Assembly: GCF_900155555.1 (NCBI RefSeq)
Contig: NZ_FUHN01000006.1
Location: forward strand, 391,564-455,563
DNA from: Mobilibacterium timonense
Lineage (GTDB): Bacteria > Bacillota > Clostridia > Peptostreptococcales > Anaerovoracaceae
Length of the DNA: 64,000 nt
Direction of reading: 5' to 3'
The stretch's first letter is position 1; every line of letters starts with the position of its first letter. Both the position numbers and the translations under genes were made by a program. The notes beneath the pieces were generated by a model that was not told the DNA's origin, ran no database searches, and was given only the letters and a program-made list of their open reading frames with translations. Below, in pieces: positions 23,794-35,000 of the stretch.

Positions 23794-25041
23794 ATGAAAG
23801 AAACGAGGCGATTGGAGTTCAAATCAGAAATATCTAATACGTTCCTGAAAACAGTCAGCGCATTCGCAAACTATGACGGTGGCCGGATCTTTTTCGGATA
23901 CTATGACAATGGAAAGGCTGTCGGGCTTGAAGATCCTGAGCAAGCATGTCTCAACATCGAGAATAAGATAAATGATTCCATCCGGCCTCAGCCGGACTAC
24001 GAGCTGGCGATCCAGGAGTCCAGTCGAACGGTTGTCCTTACCGTAGAAGGTGGACTGAATAAACCTTACACATACAGGTCAAAGGCCTACAGGCGAAACG
24101 ATACCGCAACCATTGAAGTGGATGAGCTGGAGCTGGCGAGGCTCGTGCTGCAGGGAAAAAACGTCGACTACGAAGAACTGCCGGCAGAAGATCAGGAGCT
24201 GACTTTTTCTTTTCTCGAAAAGAAAGCGAAGGAGGAGATAGGCATCGAGTCGTTGAACAGAGACGTCCTGAAGACGCTTGATCTGTACAGTGATGCTCAA
24301 GGATACAATCGGGCAGCAGAGCTCCTGGCTGACAAAAACGATTATCCAGGAATAGACATAGCCAGATTCGGTGCTGATATCAATACGATCCTGAAAAGAA
24401 AAACGATACAACACCAGTCAATCTTGAACGAACTGGAAAAGACGATCTCGATATTCCGGGATTACTATCAGTACGAGGAGATAAAAGGCAGTTACAGAGA
24501 AAATGTTGAATTGATACCGGAGACCGCATTCAGGGAAGCGGTGGCAAATGCATTGATGCACAGGGCTTGGGATGTAAATGCACAGATCCGTGTCCTGATG
24601 TTTGACGACAGGATCGAAGTCACGTCGCCCGGAGGACTTCCAGTGGGACTTTCGGAAGAAGAATATCTGAAAGGCAATGTTTCGGTGCTTGGAAATCCGA
24701 TCCTGGGAAACATCTTCTACAGGCTACACCTGGTCGAGATCCTCGGCACAGGCATCCGGAGGATCAGGGAGTCATATCGCGACAGCGCAAATAATCCGGA
24801 GTTCGAAGTCTCAGAAAATTCAATAAAAGTGACGCTTCCGGTGATGAACGTTCTGAAGCTCTCCGAAGATGAAGAGCTGGTATACAAGGCCCTGAGCAAA
24901 ACAATGCCGCGATCCTCAGGCGAGATAACAGAAGCAGTGCCGTTCGGAAAATCAAAGACCACAACGATACTGAAAAAACTGGTCAAAAACAACTACGTCA
25001 CAGTAGTTGGGAGAGGAAGAGGAACAAAATACAAACTGTAA
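23794..25041 (+). CDS. AlbA_2 (Schlafen-like) / HATPase_c_4 regulator-like protein
   Basis: 415 aa. N-terminus LEFKSEISNTFLKTVSAFANYDGGRIFFGYYDNG is the AlbA_2 domain (E-x-K...N-x-x-GG-x-x-x-G). The middle has EAVANALMHRAWD, DRIEVTSPGGLP and EILGTGIRRI of the GHKL-type ATPase_c_4 domain. The C-terminus (SSGEITEAVPFGKSKTTTILKKLVKNNYVTVVGRGRGTKYKL) is a winged helix. Such proteins are abundant next to defence and mobile genes and are usually thought to be DNA-binding regulators; function here is unproven. GGAGG site before the ATG. First gene of the AT-rich island. Confidence 0.85.
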   Translation: MKETRRLEFKSEISNTFLKTVSAFANYDGGRIFFGYYDNGKAVGLEDPEQACLNIENKINDSIRPQPDYELAIQESSRTVVLTVEGGLNKPYTYRSKAYRRNDTATIEVDELELARLVLQGKNVDYEELPAEDQELTFSFLEKKAKEEIGIESLNRDVLKTLDLYSDAQGYNRAAELLADKNDYPGIDIARFGADINTILKRKTIQHQSILNELEKTISIFRDYYQYEEIKGSYRENVELIPETAFREAVANALMHRAWDVNAQIRVLMFDDRIEVTSPGGLPVGLSEEEYLKGNVSVLGNPILGNIFYRLHLVEILGTGIRRIRESYRDSANNPEFEVSENSIKVTLPVMNVLKLSEDEELVYKALSKTMPRSSGEITEAVPFGKSKTTTILKKLVKNNYVTVVGRGRGTKYKL

Positions 25042-25144
25042 CAAAAAATCAATGAAAATATTGGCGATTCAATAGTAACGAATTGATGAAAAAAATTATG
25101 CTAGTTCGATATTTGATAGTACAATCAACGTAGTGTTTTTATCA

Positions 25145-25159
25145 TGATACAAAAATGCA
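25145..25159 (+). promoter_or_regulatory. TGATACAAAAATGCA motif before the helicase operon
   Basis: The same 15 bases occur at 51727-51741, in the leader of the DUF4143 ATPase. There, an inverted copy brackets the promoter. This suggests a shared operator 110 bases before the helicase start; 25042-25254 otherwise shows no gene. Confidence 0.35.
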
Positions 25160-25254
25160 AGAACGTGTCTCATAGCCTTGCTGATGCGCGGAGATCGCAA
25201 TTAATCTGTACCTTGTTACATGAAATATGACGATACGATTTGAGGAGTTTCCAG

Positions 25255-28200
25255 ATGGAGACATTTAATAATAGGACGAAGGTCGTAAAAGACGATCTAG
25301 TAAAAAAAATAAAATCGGGAAGCAAAGTATCCATCGCTGCTGCATGCTTTTCGATATATGCTTATCAGGCGTTGAAGGATGAACTGGAGAGTTGTGAGGA
25401 GTTTCGGTTCATCTTTACATCGCCTGCTTTTGTTGCGGAGAAAACACAGAAGGAGCGTCGGGAGTTTTATATCCCCCGTTTGAATCGCGAGAAAAGCCTG
25501 TATGGGACAGAGTTTGAGGTCCGTCTCCGCAATGAATTGAAACAGAAGGCGGTAGCAAAAGAATGTGTTGACTGGATCCGTCAGAAGGCTTCTTTTCGCA
25601 CAAATACTACGCGAGAAGGAATGAACAACTTTCTTGTCGTGGAAAATTCAGAAGATACATATGTGTACACGCCGTTGGATTCATTTACTGCGGTGGATAT
25701 CGGATGTGAACGTGGAAACAAGATAAGTAACATGGTCACCAGGGCGGAGAACCCTGCAAGCATGGAGTATATCGACCTCTTCGATACTGTTTGGAATGAT
25801 GCGGAGAAACTTGCGGATGTAACGAACGATGTCATTGATATGATCGGAGCTGTTTATCAGGAGAATTCACCTGAGCTGATCTATTTCATGACGTTATACA
25901 ATATCTTCAGCGAATTCCTTGATGATATATCCGAGGACGTGCTGCCAAACGAGGCGACTGGTTTTAAAGACAGCGCAATATGGAACAAGCTGTACAATTT
26001 TCAGAAGGATGCTGCCCTAGGCATTATCAACAAACTGGAGCAGTATAACGGATGCATATTGGCAGATAGCGTTGGCCTTGGAAAGACCTTTACTGCACTG
26101 GCCGTAATCAAGTATTACGAAGGCAGGAATAAGAATGTTTTGGTTCTTTGCCCTAAGAAATTGTCTGAAAACTGGATGACTTATCGCGGTAATCTGGTGA
26201 ATAATCCTCTGGCAGCAGATCGCTTTCGCTATGATGTTCTTTATCATACTGATCTTTCAAGAGATAAAGGCATGACCTCCATAGGACTTCCGATAGACAG
26301 GATAAATTGGGGAAATTATGACCTGGTGGTTATCGATGAGAGCCACAACTTCCGTAATGGAAATGGCACCAATACACATGGCGGAGTAAAAGAAAATCGA
26401 TACATGCGACTGATGAATCGTGTGATCAGGCCTGGGGTGCGAACAAAAGTCCTTATGCTTTCCGCAACTCCAGTCAATAACCGGTTCTATGATCTTCGCA
26501 ATCAGCTTGCTCTCGCTTATGAAGGTGATCCTCAAGATATTAATGCGAAGATGAATACGAAGTCGGATATCGATACGATATTCAGACAGGCTCAGGGAGT
26601 TTACAACACATGGTGCGATCTCCCTGAGGACGAGAGAACGACACAAAATCTGCTCGAACGGCTGGATTTCGATTTCTTTGAAGTGCTTGATTCAGTCACT
26701 ATCGCAAGATCACGTCGTCATATTCAGACTTATTATGACACGGGAGATATAGGCACATTTCCTAAGAGAAACAAGCCGATATCTCTATATCCGAAGCTGA
26801 CAGACAAAAAAGGCGCTATCAATTATAAGGAAGTTTTTCAGTGTCTGTCAGAGCTTATGCTTACTATCTATACACCGACTCAGTTCATTTTGCAGAGCAA
26901 ACTCTCCAAATACCTTTCTGAAGAGGAAACGGAAAATTTCCGAAAGGGACGTGAGGCAGGTATTCAGAGGCTCATGAGTATCAACCTGCTCAAACGGATG
27001 GAGAGTTCTGTTCACTCATTTCTTCTTACGTTGCAGAGAATGTATCAGTATTTGTCTGATACAGATAATATCATCAAGGACTTTATCAAAAGCGGCACAG
27101 GAAATTTGAATGAAATGACGGATCTGTCCGGGACAGCGACCGATTTTGACGATGATGATCAGAATACTGATCTGTTCACGGTAGGCAGGAAAATCAGGAT
27201 CGATCTCAGAGACATGGACTATATCTCCTGGAAGCGTAATATCGAATCCGATATGGCGGTCCTATCCAGACTTATCGATATGGTCAAGGATATCACGCCG
27301 GAATATGACTACAAAATAAATCAGCTGATCAAGATAATCAAAGAAAAAGAAACATCTCCAATCAATCCTGGAAACAAAAAAGTGCTTATTTTTACCGCAT
27401 TTGCCGATACCGCGGAATACCTTTACGAGAACATTGCGCCAAAGGCAAAATCGATCGGCCTGAACACAGCTCTCGTTACCGGGAGTGTTGAAGGGAGAAC
27501 AACGATCCCGAACTTCCAGGCTGAGATGAATCACGTTCTCGCTTGTTTCTCACCCATATCGAAGGATAGAGATATTCTTTATCCTCAGGACAGAAATAAT
27601 GACATTGATATCCTGATAGGCACAGATTGCATATCTGAGGGGCAGAATCTTCAGGACTGTGATTACTGTATCAACTATGATATACATTGGAATCCTGTGC
27701 GGATCATTCAGCGCTTTGGCCGTATCGACAGGATAGGGAGCAAGAACAAGGTCATACAGCTTGTTAACTTCTGGCCGGATCTGACATTGGATGAATATAT
27801 AAATCTGAAGGCGAGGGTAGAGACGAGGATGCGTATTTCCGTCATGACTTCCACGGGTGATGATGACCTGATCAATCAGGATGAAAAGGGAGATCTCGAT
27901 TACAGAAAGGCTCAACTTAAAAAACTGCAGGAAGAAGTTGTAGATCTGGAAGACATGACAAGTGGAGTTTCGATCATGGATCTGGGGCTGAATGATTTCC
28001 GTATGGACCTGCTTTCATATATGAAAGATCATCCCGATATAGACCATGTTCCATTTGGGATCCACGCTGTGGCACATGGCGAAAAGCCGGGTATCATCTT
28101 CGTGCTTAAGAACGTGAATACAAAGATCAACATTGAGAACCAGAACAGACTTCATCCGTTTTATATGGTCTACGTTGGAATGAACGGCGAAGTGATAATC

Positions 28201-28485
28201 AATCATTTGAAGCCGAAAGATACATTGGATGAAATGCGTCATATGGCAAGAGGGAAGGACAAACCAGACAAGGATCTTTGCCGGATATTCAACAAGAAAA
28301 CGAAGGATGGCCGCAATATGGAAAAGGTGTCCAAACTCCTGGAGGATGCCATAGGTTCGATCATAGAGGCCAAGGATGAGGAAGACATATCGAGTTTCTT
28401 TTCATCAGGAGAAACGACATTTCAGTCTGGTGGATTCTCTGGACTAGAAGATTTTGAGCTGATCTGTTTTATGGTGGTGATGTAG
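25255..28485 (+). CDS. SNF2-type helicase with N-terminal PLD-like domain
   Basis: 1077 aa. GAGGAG seven bases before the ATG at 25255 sets the start. Residues ~1-170 resemble the PLD-like domain seen in front of such helicases. Helicase core: Q-like FQKDAALGI, Walker A ADSVGLGKTF (~270), DESH box VVIDESHNF (~358), motif III LSATPVNN (~402), then the C-terminal lobe FTAFADTAEYL (~710). TDCISEGQNLQDC and the arginine finger QRFGRIDRIGS (~825) follow. It resembles stand-alone defence helicases (DrmD/HepA-like). It heads a tightly packed operon (next gene starts at the very next base) with DUF4391, mod, DUF1016 and res. Confidence 0.9.
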   Translation: METFNNRTKVVKDDLVKKIKSGSKVSIAAACFSIYAYQALKDELESCEEFRFIFTSPAFVAEKTQKERREFYIPRLNREKSLYGTEFEVRLRNELKQKAVAKECVDWIRQKASFRTNTTREGMNNFLVVENSEDTYVYTPLDSFTAVDIGCERGNKISNMVTRAENPASMEYIDLFDTVWNDAEKLADVTNDVIDMIGAVYQENSPELIYFMTLYNIFSEFLDDISEDVLPNEATGFKDSAIWNKLYNFQKDAALGIINKLEQYNGCILADSVGLGKTFTALAVIKYYEGRNKNVLVLCPKKLSENWMTYRGNLVNNPLAADRFRYDVLYHTDLSRDKGMTSIGLPIDRINWGNYDLVVIDESHNFRNGNGTNTHGGVKENRYMRLMNRVIRPGVRTKVLMLSATPVNNRFYDLRNQLALAYEGDPQDINAKMNTKSDIDTIFRQAQGVYNTWCDLPEDERTTQNLLERLDFDFFEVLDSVTIARSRRHIQTYYDTGDIGTFPKRNKPISLYPKLTDKKGAINYKEVFQCLSELMLTIYTPTQFILQSKLSKYLSEEETENFRKGREAGIQRLMSINLLKRMESSVHSFLLTLQRMYQYLSDTDNIIKDFIKSGTGNLNEMTDLSGTATDFDDDDQNTDLFTVGRKIRIDLRDMDYISWKRNIESDMAVLSRLIDMVKDITPEYDYKINQLIKIIKEKETSPINPGNKKVLIFTAFADTAEYLYENIAPKAKSIGLNTALVTGSVEGRTTIPNFQAEMNHVLACFSPISKDRDILYPQDRNNDIDILIGTDCISEGQNLQDCDYCINYDIHWNPVRIIQRFGRIDRIGSKNKVIQLVNFWPDLTLDEYINLKARVETRMRISVMTSTGDDDLINQDEKGDLDYRKAQLKKLQEEVVDLEDMTSGVSIMDLGLNDFRMDLLSYMKDHPDIDHVPFGIHAVAHGEKPGIIFVLKNVNTKINIENQNRLHPFYMVYVGMNGEVIINHLKPKDTLDEMRHMARGKDKPDKDLCRIFNKKTKDGRNMEKVSKLLEDAIGSIIEAKDEEDISSFFSSGETTFQSGGFSGLEDFELICFMVVM

Positions 28486-29118
28486 ATGATCGATTTTCCG
28501 GAAAGCACGGCAGTGCATCGGCGCATACCGAAAGAAGCGTTTTATAAGCATCTGCCACTCACGGCGGCATTGAAGGCAAAATTTGTATCGGATGTCGACA
28601 GGATCGTAGTTGAAAACAGTCTGACCAAAAGGAATCTGAACCTTGCAAAGGACTCTGAAATAAAAGAGATAATGCTGCTGTCCATAACTCTGAAGAAGCA
28701 GAATTTCGATGGAAAAATCGTAGAAGCTATCGCAAGGCAGAATCCGCACAAGCTTATCTTTCTCCTTGAATATGAAGGTGAAGGGCAGCTTGCGATATAC
28801 CACAGCAAGTTGTATAGAACAGAGTGGATCAAGAAGAATGGCCTGAAACTCACTTTGAGTGGAAATACACTTGATGAGATCTGGGACGATCTGGTGCGTC
28901 AGATAGCGATCTCTTCCGAGACTTTACTGCACAGGCCGAATCAGACAATAGATGAACAGCTTACAGCGCAGGATGAGATCAATCGGTTAAACAAGCTTAT
29001 ACAAAAAACGGAAAGAGCTACATGGAAGGAACAGCAGCCGAAGAAACGATTCGAACTATATACGAAGCTGCAGGAATACAAAAAACAACTGGAGGAAACA
29101 ACACATGGAGAAAATTAA
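28486..29118 (+). CDS. DUF4391-family protein
   Basis: 210 aa. IDFPESTAVHRRIPKEAFYKHLPLTAALKAKFVSDVDRI matches the start of DUF4391 proteins, which usually sit between a helicase and a type III methyltransferase gene, as here. The central part is alpha/beta (KLIFLLEYEGEGQLAIYHSKLYRTEW), and the C-terminal third is a charged helix (ERATWKEQQPKKRFELYTKLQEYKKQLEE) likely to bind a partner. No known catalytic motif. Its end overlaps mod by 14 bases, so translation is coupled. Biochemical role unknown. Confidence 0.82.
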   Translation: MIDFPESTAVHRRIPKEAFYKHLPLTAALKAKFVSDVDRIVVENSLTKRNLNLAKDSEIKEIMLLSITLKKQNFDGKIVEAIARQNPHKLIFLLEYEGEGQLAIYHSKLYRTEWIKKNGLKLTLSGNTLDEIWDDLVRQIAISSETLLHRPNQTIDEQLTAQDEINRLNKLIQKTERATWKEQQPKKRFELYTKLQEYKKQLEETTHGEN

Positions 29119-30979
29119 GATGCACACACCGGATCTCGCCGAGGAAAACTACAAGAAACTGGCAGAGCTGTTCCCCAATGCGGTGACTGAGGCGAAGGAT
29201 GAGGAAGGAAACACCGTTCGGGCCATAGATGCAGATGTGCTGAGACAGGAGATCTCTGCAACGGTAGTTGAGGGCGATCAGGAGAGGTATCAGTTTACAT
29301 GGCCGGATAAGAGAAAGTCCATTGTGCTGGCAAATGCTCCAATTGCCAAGACGCTCCGCTTGGAAAAGGAAAAATCTGTCGGTAGAGATGGCACTCCGGG
29401 TGGGACAGACTCAGAGAATATTTATATTGAGGGCGACAATCTGGATGCTCTTAAGCTCCTCCAGGAGACTTACCTTGGGAAGGTGAAGATGATCTATATT
29501 GATCCGCCATATAACACGGGGAATGATTTCATCTATGAGGATGATTTTTCTCAGAGAGCCGCTGACTATATTGATAATAGTGGACAGACAGATGAAGAAG
29601 GTAATCGTCTGGTACAGAATAGCGAAAGCAATGGTCGGTTTCATACTGATTGGCTTAATATGTTGTATCCGAGATTGAGTTTGGCGAGAGATTTATTGTC
29701 CGACGATGGAGTTATTTTTATTTCAATAGATGATAACGAGCAAGAGAATCTTAAAAAAATATGTGATGAAATCTTTGGAAGTCAGAATTTCGTTGCGCAG
29801 TTGATATGGGAAAGGGCTTTTGCACCAAAAAATGATGCCAAATACATTTCTAACAGTCACGATTATATTATTATGTACGCAAAAAAAATAGATAATTTTA
29901 AGATCGGAAGACTTCCTAGGACAGATGAAGCTAATGCGAGATATTCAAACCCGGATAATGATCCAAGAGGTGTTTGGCAGTCAGATAATCTGACAGTAAA
30001 AACATATTCACCTTCAGGAGACTACCCTATTACGACCCCTTCGGGGCGTGTAGTAGAGCCTCCAGCAGGGCGCTGCTGGAGTCTTTCCAAAAAAGCTTTT
30101 TTGGAAAGACTCCAGGATAATAGGATATGGTTTGGTGCAGATGGAAACGGAGTACCTAGAATAAAGCGGTTTTTGTCTGAGCTAAAATTTGATGGAATGG
30201 CACCAACGTCAATACTCTTTTACAAGGACGTAGGACATAGTCAGGAGGGATCTCAGGAGTTAATTAGAATTATGGATGCCGGTGTTTTTGATGGACCAAA
30301 ACCTATCAGGTTGATAAAACGTCTCATAACACTTGCTAATTTAGATACCGATTCACTTGTACTGGACTTCTTTTCTGGATCCGCTACTACTGCACAAGCA
30401 CTGATGGAAGAAAATAAAGAAAAGAATACAAAACACCATTTTATCCTTGTTCAAGTGCCAGAAGATGCAAATAAGAGGAAAGAAACAAAATTTGAAACCA
30501 TCTGCGACATCGGTGAAGAGCGCATTCGTCGCGCTGGTAATAAGATCAAGGAGGAGACTGGTGCGGACATCGACTATGGCTTCCGCTGCTTCAAGGTGGA
30601 TTCTACGAACATGGAGGATGTATTCCAGAGGCCTGCGGATCTTGCACAGGATCAGCTTTCTCTGTTTGACAGTAACATCAAGCAGGATCGTACTCCTGAG
30701 GATCTGTTGATACAGGTGATGCTTGATCTGGGAGTGCTTTTGTCTTCGAGGATAGAAGAAATTGGTATCAAAGGGAAGAGAGTATTTTCCGTATCAGACG
30801 GATATTTGTTAGCATGCTTTGACGAGGATGTTGACGAAGATGTTGTAACTGAAATTGCTCAAAAGAAACCGTATTATGCTGTTTTCAGGGACAGCAGTAT
30901 GGCGGATGACAGCGTGGCTGCAAACTTTGAACAGATTTTTGCAACATACAGCCCGCAGACAGTAAGGAAGGTTCTGTGA
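29105..30979 (+). CDS. mod: Type III restriction-modification methyltransferase (Mod)
   Basis: 624-aa beta-class DNA methyltransferase: motif IV DPPY (IYIDPPYNTGNDF, Asp133) precedes motif I DFFSGSATTAQ (~421). This is the order of type III Mod subunits, which methylate N6-adenine on one strand and give Res its specificity. Residues ~180-410 form the target-recognition part. Bases ~29640-30450 are visibly more AT-rich than the gene's ends, a sign that the recognition part was swapped. Inside it lies a 40-base perfect palindrome (30076-30115) overlapping a second hairpin. The C-terminal ~150 residues are the Res-interacting tail. GGAGG ribosome site inside DUF4391. Confidence 0.94.
   Translation: MEKIKMHTPDLAEENYKKLAELFPNAVTEAKDEEGNTVRAIDADVLRQEISATVVEGDQERYQFTWPDKRKSIVLANAPIAKTLRLEKEKSVGRDGTPGGTDSENIYIEGDNLDALKLLQETYLGKVKMIYIDPPYNTGNDFIYEDDFSQRAADYIDNSGQTDEEGNRLVQNSESNGRFHTDWLNMLYPRLSLARDLLSDDGVIFISIDDNEQENLKKICDEIFGSQNFVAQLIWERAFAPKNDAKYISNSHDYIIMYAKKIDNFKIGRLPRTDEANARYSNPDNDPRGVWQSDNLTVKTYSPSGDYPITTPSGRVVEPPAGRCWSLSKKAFLERLQDNRIWFGADGNGVPRIKRFLSELKFDGMAPTSILFYKDVGHSQEGSQELIRIMDAGVFDGPKPIRLIKRLITLANLDTDSLVLDFFSGSATTAQALMEENKEKNTKHHFILVQVPEDANKRKETKFETICDIGEERIRRAGNKIKEETGADIDYGFRCFKVDSTNMEDVFQRPADLAQDQLSLFDSNIKQDRTPEDLLIQVMLDLGVLLSSRIEEIGIKGKRVFSVSDGYLLACFDEDVDEDVVTEIAQKKPYYAVFRDSSMADDSVAANFEQIFATYSPQTVRKVL
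30060..30115 (+). repeat. Overlapping palindromes inside the mod coding region
   Basis: CTCCAGCAG/CTGCTGGAG (30060-30068 with 30073-30081, 4-base loop) overlaps a perfect 40-base palindrome at 30076-30115 whose half is CTGGAGTCTTTCCAAAAAAG. The word CTCCAG/CTGGAG occurs three times, so two alternative folds compete. The frame reads through as PAGRCWSLSKKAFLERLQD, consistent with normal Mod sequence. Confidence 0.95.
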
Positions 30980-30980
30980 T

Positions 30981-32054
30981 ATGGAGGACATGAATTTAAT
31001 CGAATATCACAGAACTGGTGATGTGCTTAAAGATACGGAACAGATTGTCGATGCTGCCCAAAGGCGTGCACATCAATCTGTCAATGTCCTTCTTGTACAG
31101 AGAAACTGGCTGATCGGCAAACGCATTGCGGAGGAGGAGCTTACGCATAACGGCAGGGCGGAATACGGGCTTGAAGTGATCAAGTCTCTCTCGAAAAGCC
31201 TGACGAAGAAATACGGGAATGGTTTCACAAAGACTAATTTGTATAATTTTTATTCTTTCTATAAAGAATTTCCTGAGATTTTCCACTCACTGAGTGGAAA
31301 ATCTGATCAGCTCCTTTCATGGACACATTATCGTGTCCTTTTGCAGGTGAAAGATCGTCAAGCCAGAGACTGGTATGAACACGAAGCCTTTCAGGAAGGC
31401 TGGAGTGTCCGGACGCTGCAGCGGAACGTATCATCTCAGTATTATTATCGTATGCTGAAGACACAGCAGCCGGAAGCGGTGAAACAGGAAATGAAGATGC
31501 TGACCTCTTCTTATCAGAACAAACTTGAGTTCATTAAGAATCCTGTCATCGCTGAATTCCTTGGTATGCAGGAAGATACATCATATCTTGAGTCTGATCT
31601 GGAACAGAGCATTATTGGTAATCTCCAGAAGTTCTTGATGGAGATGGGAAAGGGATATGCCTTTGTTGCCAGGCAGCAGCATATTCACACGGAAAAGGAA
31701 GACTATTATATTGACCTCGTCTTTTACAACTATATTCTGAAATGCTTTGTGCTTATCGATCTGAAGACAAAAAAGATCACACATCAAGATGTTGGTCAGA
31801 TGGACATGTATATCCGGATGTATGACGAATTGAAGAAAAGACCGGATGATAACCCGACCCTTGGAATCGTTCTCTGTACTGACACTGATGAAGATATTGC
31901 AAAATATTCTGTCATGCACGGCAATGAACAGCTCTTTGCATCAAAATACAAGCTGTATCTTCCTTCAGATGAGGAGTTGCGGGCCGAGATAGAGAGTCAG
32001 AAAGCATTTTTTAAGCTGGCACACATTGAGTCGGAAAATGACCAGAACGATTGA
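30981..32054 (+). CDS. DUF1016 (YhcG-like) PD-(D/E)XK nuclease-domain protein
   Basis: 357 aa. N-terminal helical DUF1016 part: AHQSVNVLLVQRNWLIGKRIAEEEL, GLEVIKSLSKSLTKKYGNGFTKTNL, SWTHYRVLLQV. The C-terminal nuclease-like domain has YYIDLVFYNYILKCFVLIDLKTKKI, giving the D-x(n)-D/E-x-K arrangement (here DLK). Solo DUF1016 proteins are common in defence islands. This one is inserted between mod and res, one base after the mod stop, so it belongs to the same transcript. It may be an accessory nuclease (inference). Confidence 0.88.
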   Translation: MEDMNLIEYHRTGDVLKDTEQIVDAAQRRAHQSVNVLLVQRNWLIGKRIAEEELTHNGRAEYGLEVIKSLSKSLTKKYGNGFTKTNLYNFYSFYKEFPEIFHSLSGKSDQLLSWTHYRVLLQVKDRQARDWYEHEAFQEGWSVRTLQRNVSSQYYYRMLKTQQPEAVKQEMKMLTSSYQNKLEFIKNPVIAEFLGMQEDTSYLESDLEQSIIGNLQKFLMEMGKGYAFVARQQHIHTEKEDYYIDLVFYNYILKCFVLIDLKTKKITHQDVGQMDMYIRMYDELKKRPDDNPTLGIVLCTDTDEDIAKYSVMHGNEQLFASKYKLYLPSDEELRAEIESQKAFFKLAHIESENDQND

Positions 32055-32072
32055 GATAGGAAGGATGATTAT

Positions 32073-35000
32073 ATGTCCGAGATGAAATTCAAATATACGA
32101 TTCAGCAGTATCAGTCAGATGCGGTCGATAGTGTAGTTAAAGTGTTTGCTGGCCAGCCTTTTAGTGATCACGTTCATTACAGGATGGATACGGGGAATGA
32201 TTCGAATAGCAGTAGTTTGCTCAGTACCTTGTCTCCAGAGGAATTGAGCGCTGGAAATATCGGTGGGATAAGGTCTGAGCTGGGCTTTTCCAATGCGCCG
32301 GTGGCATTAAGCAATGTGCAACTGGTGAAGAATATCCAGGATGTACAGAATGAGAATAACATCAAAAGATCCACTGCACTGGCAAAGCATCTTGGTGCCT
32401 GCTCTCTTGATGTTGAGATGGAGACCGGTACTGGAAAGACCTATGTGTACATCAAAACCATGTTTGAGCTGAATCGTCAGTATGGCTGGAGCAAATTCAT
32501 CGTTGTTGTTCCTTCCATTGCAATTCGTGAAGGTGTTCAGAAGAGTTTCCAGACCATGCAGGATCACTTCATGGAACTCTACGGAAAGAAGGCACGTTTT
32601 TTCGTTTACAATTCCAAGAACCTGGCTGATATAGACAACTTCAGCTCCAGTGCAGATCTATCTGTCATGATAATCAATGTTCAGGCCTTCAATGCCAGAG
32701 GCAAGGATGCCAGAAGAATACGAATGGAACTGGATGAGTTTGGCAGCCGTAGGCCTATGGATGTTATTCAGGCCAACAGGCCGATAGTGATATTGGACGA
32801 ACCACAGAAAATGGGCGGGACTAAGACGCAAGAGTCACTAAAGGAATTTGATCCTCTTTTTACATTGAATTACTCTGCGACCCATAAGGAACATCACGAC
32901 CTGGTGTACGTCCTGGATGCCATGGACGCATACCAGAAGAAGCTGGTAAAGAAAATAGAAGTCAAAGGCTTTGACATTAAGAACCTCCGCGGGACCGATG
33001 GATATCTTTTCCTGGAGAACATTGTTATATCACCGAAAAAGCCACCGATGGCGAGACTGGAATTTGAGATCGGATATGACAAGTCTATCAACAGGGAAAC
33101 GCGGATCTTGGGCGAAGATGATGATCTCTACTCTCTTTCCAAAGGAATGGAACAATACAAAGGTTATCATATCAATGAAATAGACCCGATCCACGGCAAG
33201 GTAACGTTTACGAATGGCGTTGAGATCCATACCGGAGAGGTGATGGGTGACGTAAGCGAAAAGGACATCCGCCGTGTGCAGATCCGGGAGACTATTCGGT
33301 CTCATTTTGAAAAAGAAAGAGAACTGTACGATCGCGGGATAAAAACTCTTTCACTTTTCTTCATAGATAAAGTCGAAAACTACCGCAAATATGACGATGA
33401 AGGCAATGAAATTAATTCTGAATATGGACAGATGTTTGAAGAAGAATATCTGTCGATACTGAACGAAAATGTCACAATATTAGATACACCTTATGACCGT
33501 TATCTGAATGGGATAGATGTTCACGAAACACATGCCGGGTACTTCAGCATTGACAAGAAGGGCCATAAGGTGGACTCCAAGATAAAGAGGGGCACTGATG
33601 TCAGTGACGATGAATCAGCTTACGAACTGATCTTGAAGGACAAAGAGAGATTGCTTTCTCTCGATAATCCGGTACGCTTTATCTTTTCCCATTCAGCACT
33701 TCGGGAAGGCTGGGATAATCCGAATGTTTTCCAGATATGTACGCTTAAGCACGGGGGAGACAGCACGACAAATAAACGGCAGGAAGTGGGTCGTGGACTC
33801 AGGATCTGTGTCGACCAGTCTGGTGACCGGATGGATGAACAGGTCCTGGGATCCGAGGTGCAGGATGTAAACAAGCTCACAGTGATAGCCAGTGAAGGGT
33901 ATAAAGATTTTGTAGCAGGCCTGCAGAGGGAAATAAAGGAAGACCTTTACGATCGCCCAACGAAGGCTTCACCAGAGTATTTCATTGGAAAGCGTGTGAA
34001 GCTCGGAAACGATGTCGTTACAGTTTCGGATGATCAGGGACGTGCTATTTATCGTTATCTGATCAAGAACGATTACGTCGATGAAGATGATCATGTTTCC
34101 GAAAAATACCGTACAGACGCAGAGAATAATGCTCTTGCAGAACTTCCGGATAAGGTGAAGAATATAGCACCAGCCGTTCATGCTCTCATCAGGGGAATTT
34201 TCGATGAACATGCACTTGAGGATATGATCGAAGACGGTCATACAACAAAAGTTCCAGAGAACAAATTAAATGAGAATTTTTACAAGAAGGAATTCCAGAC
34301 GCTTTGGAACTACATCAACCATAAATATAGTTATACTGTGCACTTCGACAGCGATGAATTGATACAAAAGTCGATCGAAAATATCAACAGCAAGCTCGTT
34401 GTTGCAAAACTTCAATACACGGTGACAAAGGGGATACAGGGAGATGACTGGTCTTCTTCAACCGTAAAAGACGGAGAAGGTTTTTATGCTAATGAAAAAC
34501 GCACGTTTGAGTTGAATCGTGCTGAAACAAGTCAGGTGAGATACGATCTTATCGGAAAAATAAGCGGTGGGACTCACCTTACCAGGCGTACTGTCTCCAG
34601 GATCCTTCAGGGGATCTCTGCTGAGAAGTTCTACATGTACAGGAATAACCCTGAGGAGTTCATCACAAAGGTGACCAAGCTGATAAACGAACAGAAAGCT
34701 ACCATGATCGTAGACGATATAACCTACAACAAGACGGAAGGAACATACGAGTCGACGATTTTTACTGCGGAAAAGAACAAAGATTTTTCAAAGGCTTATC
34801 CTGCAAAGAAAAACGTTCAGGACTATGTCTTTGCCGACGGTACTGCGGAAAAATCTGTTGAACGGAAATTCGCAGAAGAGATGGACCTAGATGATAAGGT
34901 GGTCGTGTATGCGAAGCTGCCGAGAGGCTTCCAGATACCTACGCCGGTGGGAAACTATGCGCCAGACTGGGCGATAGCATTCCAGAAGGGTACGGTGAAG

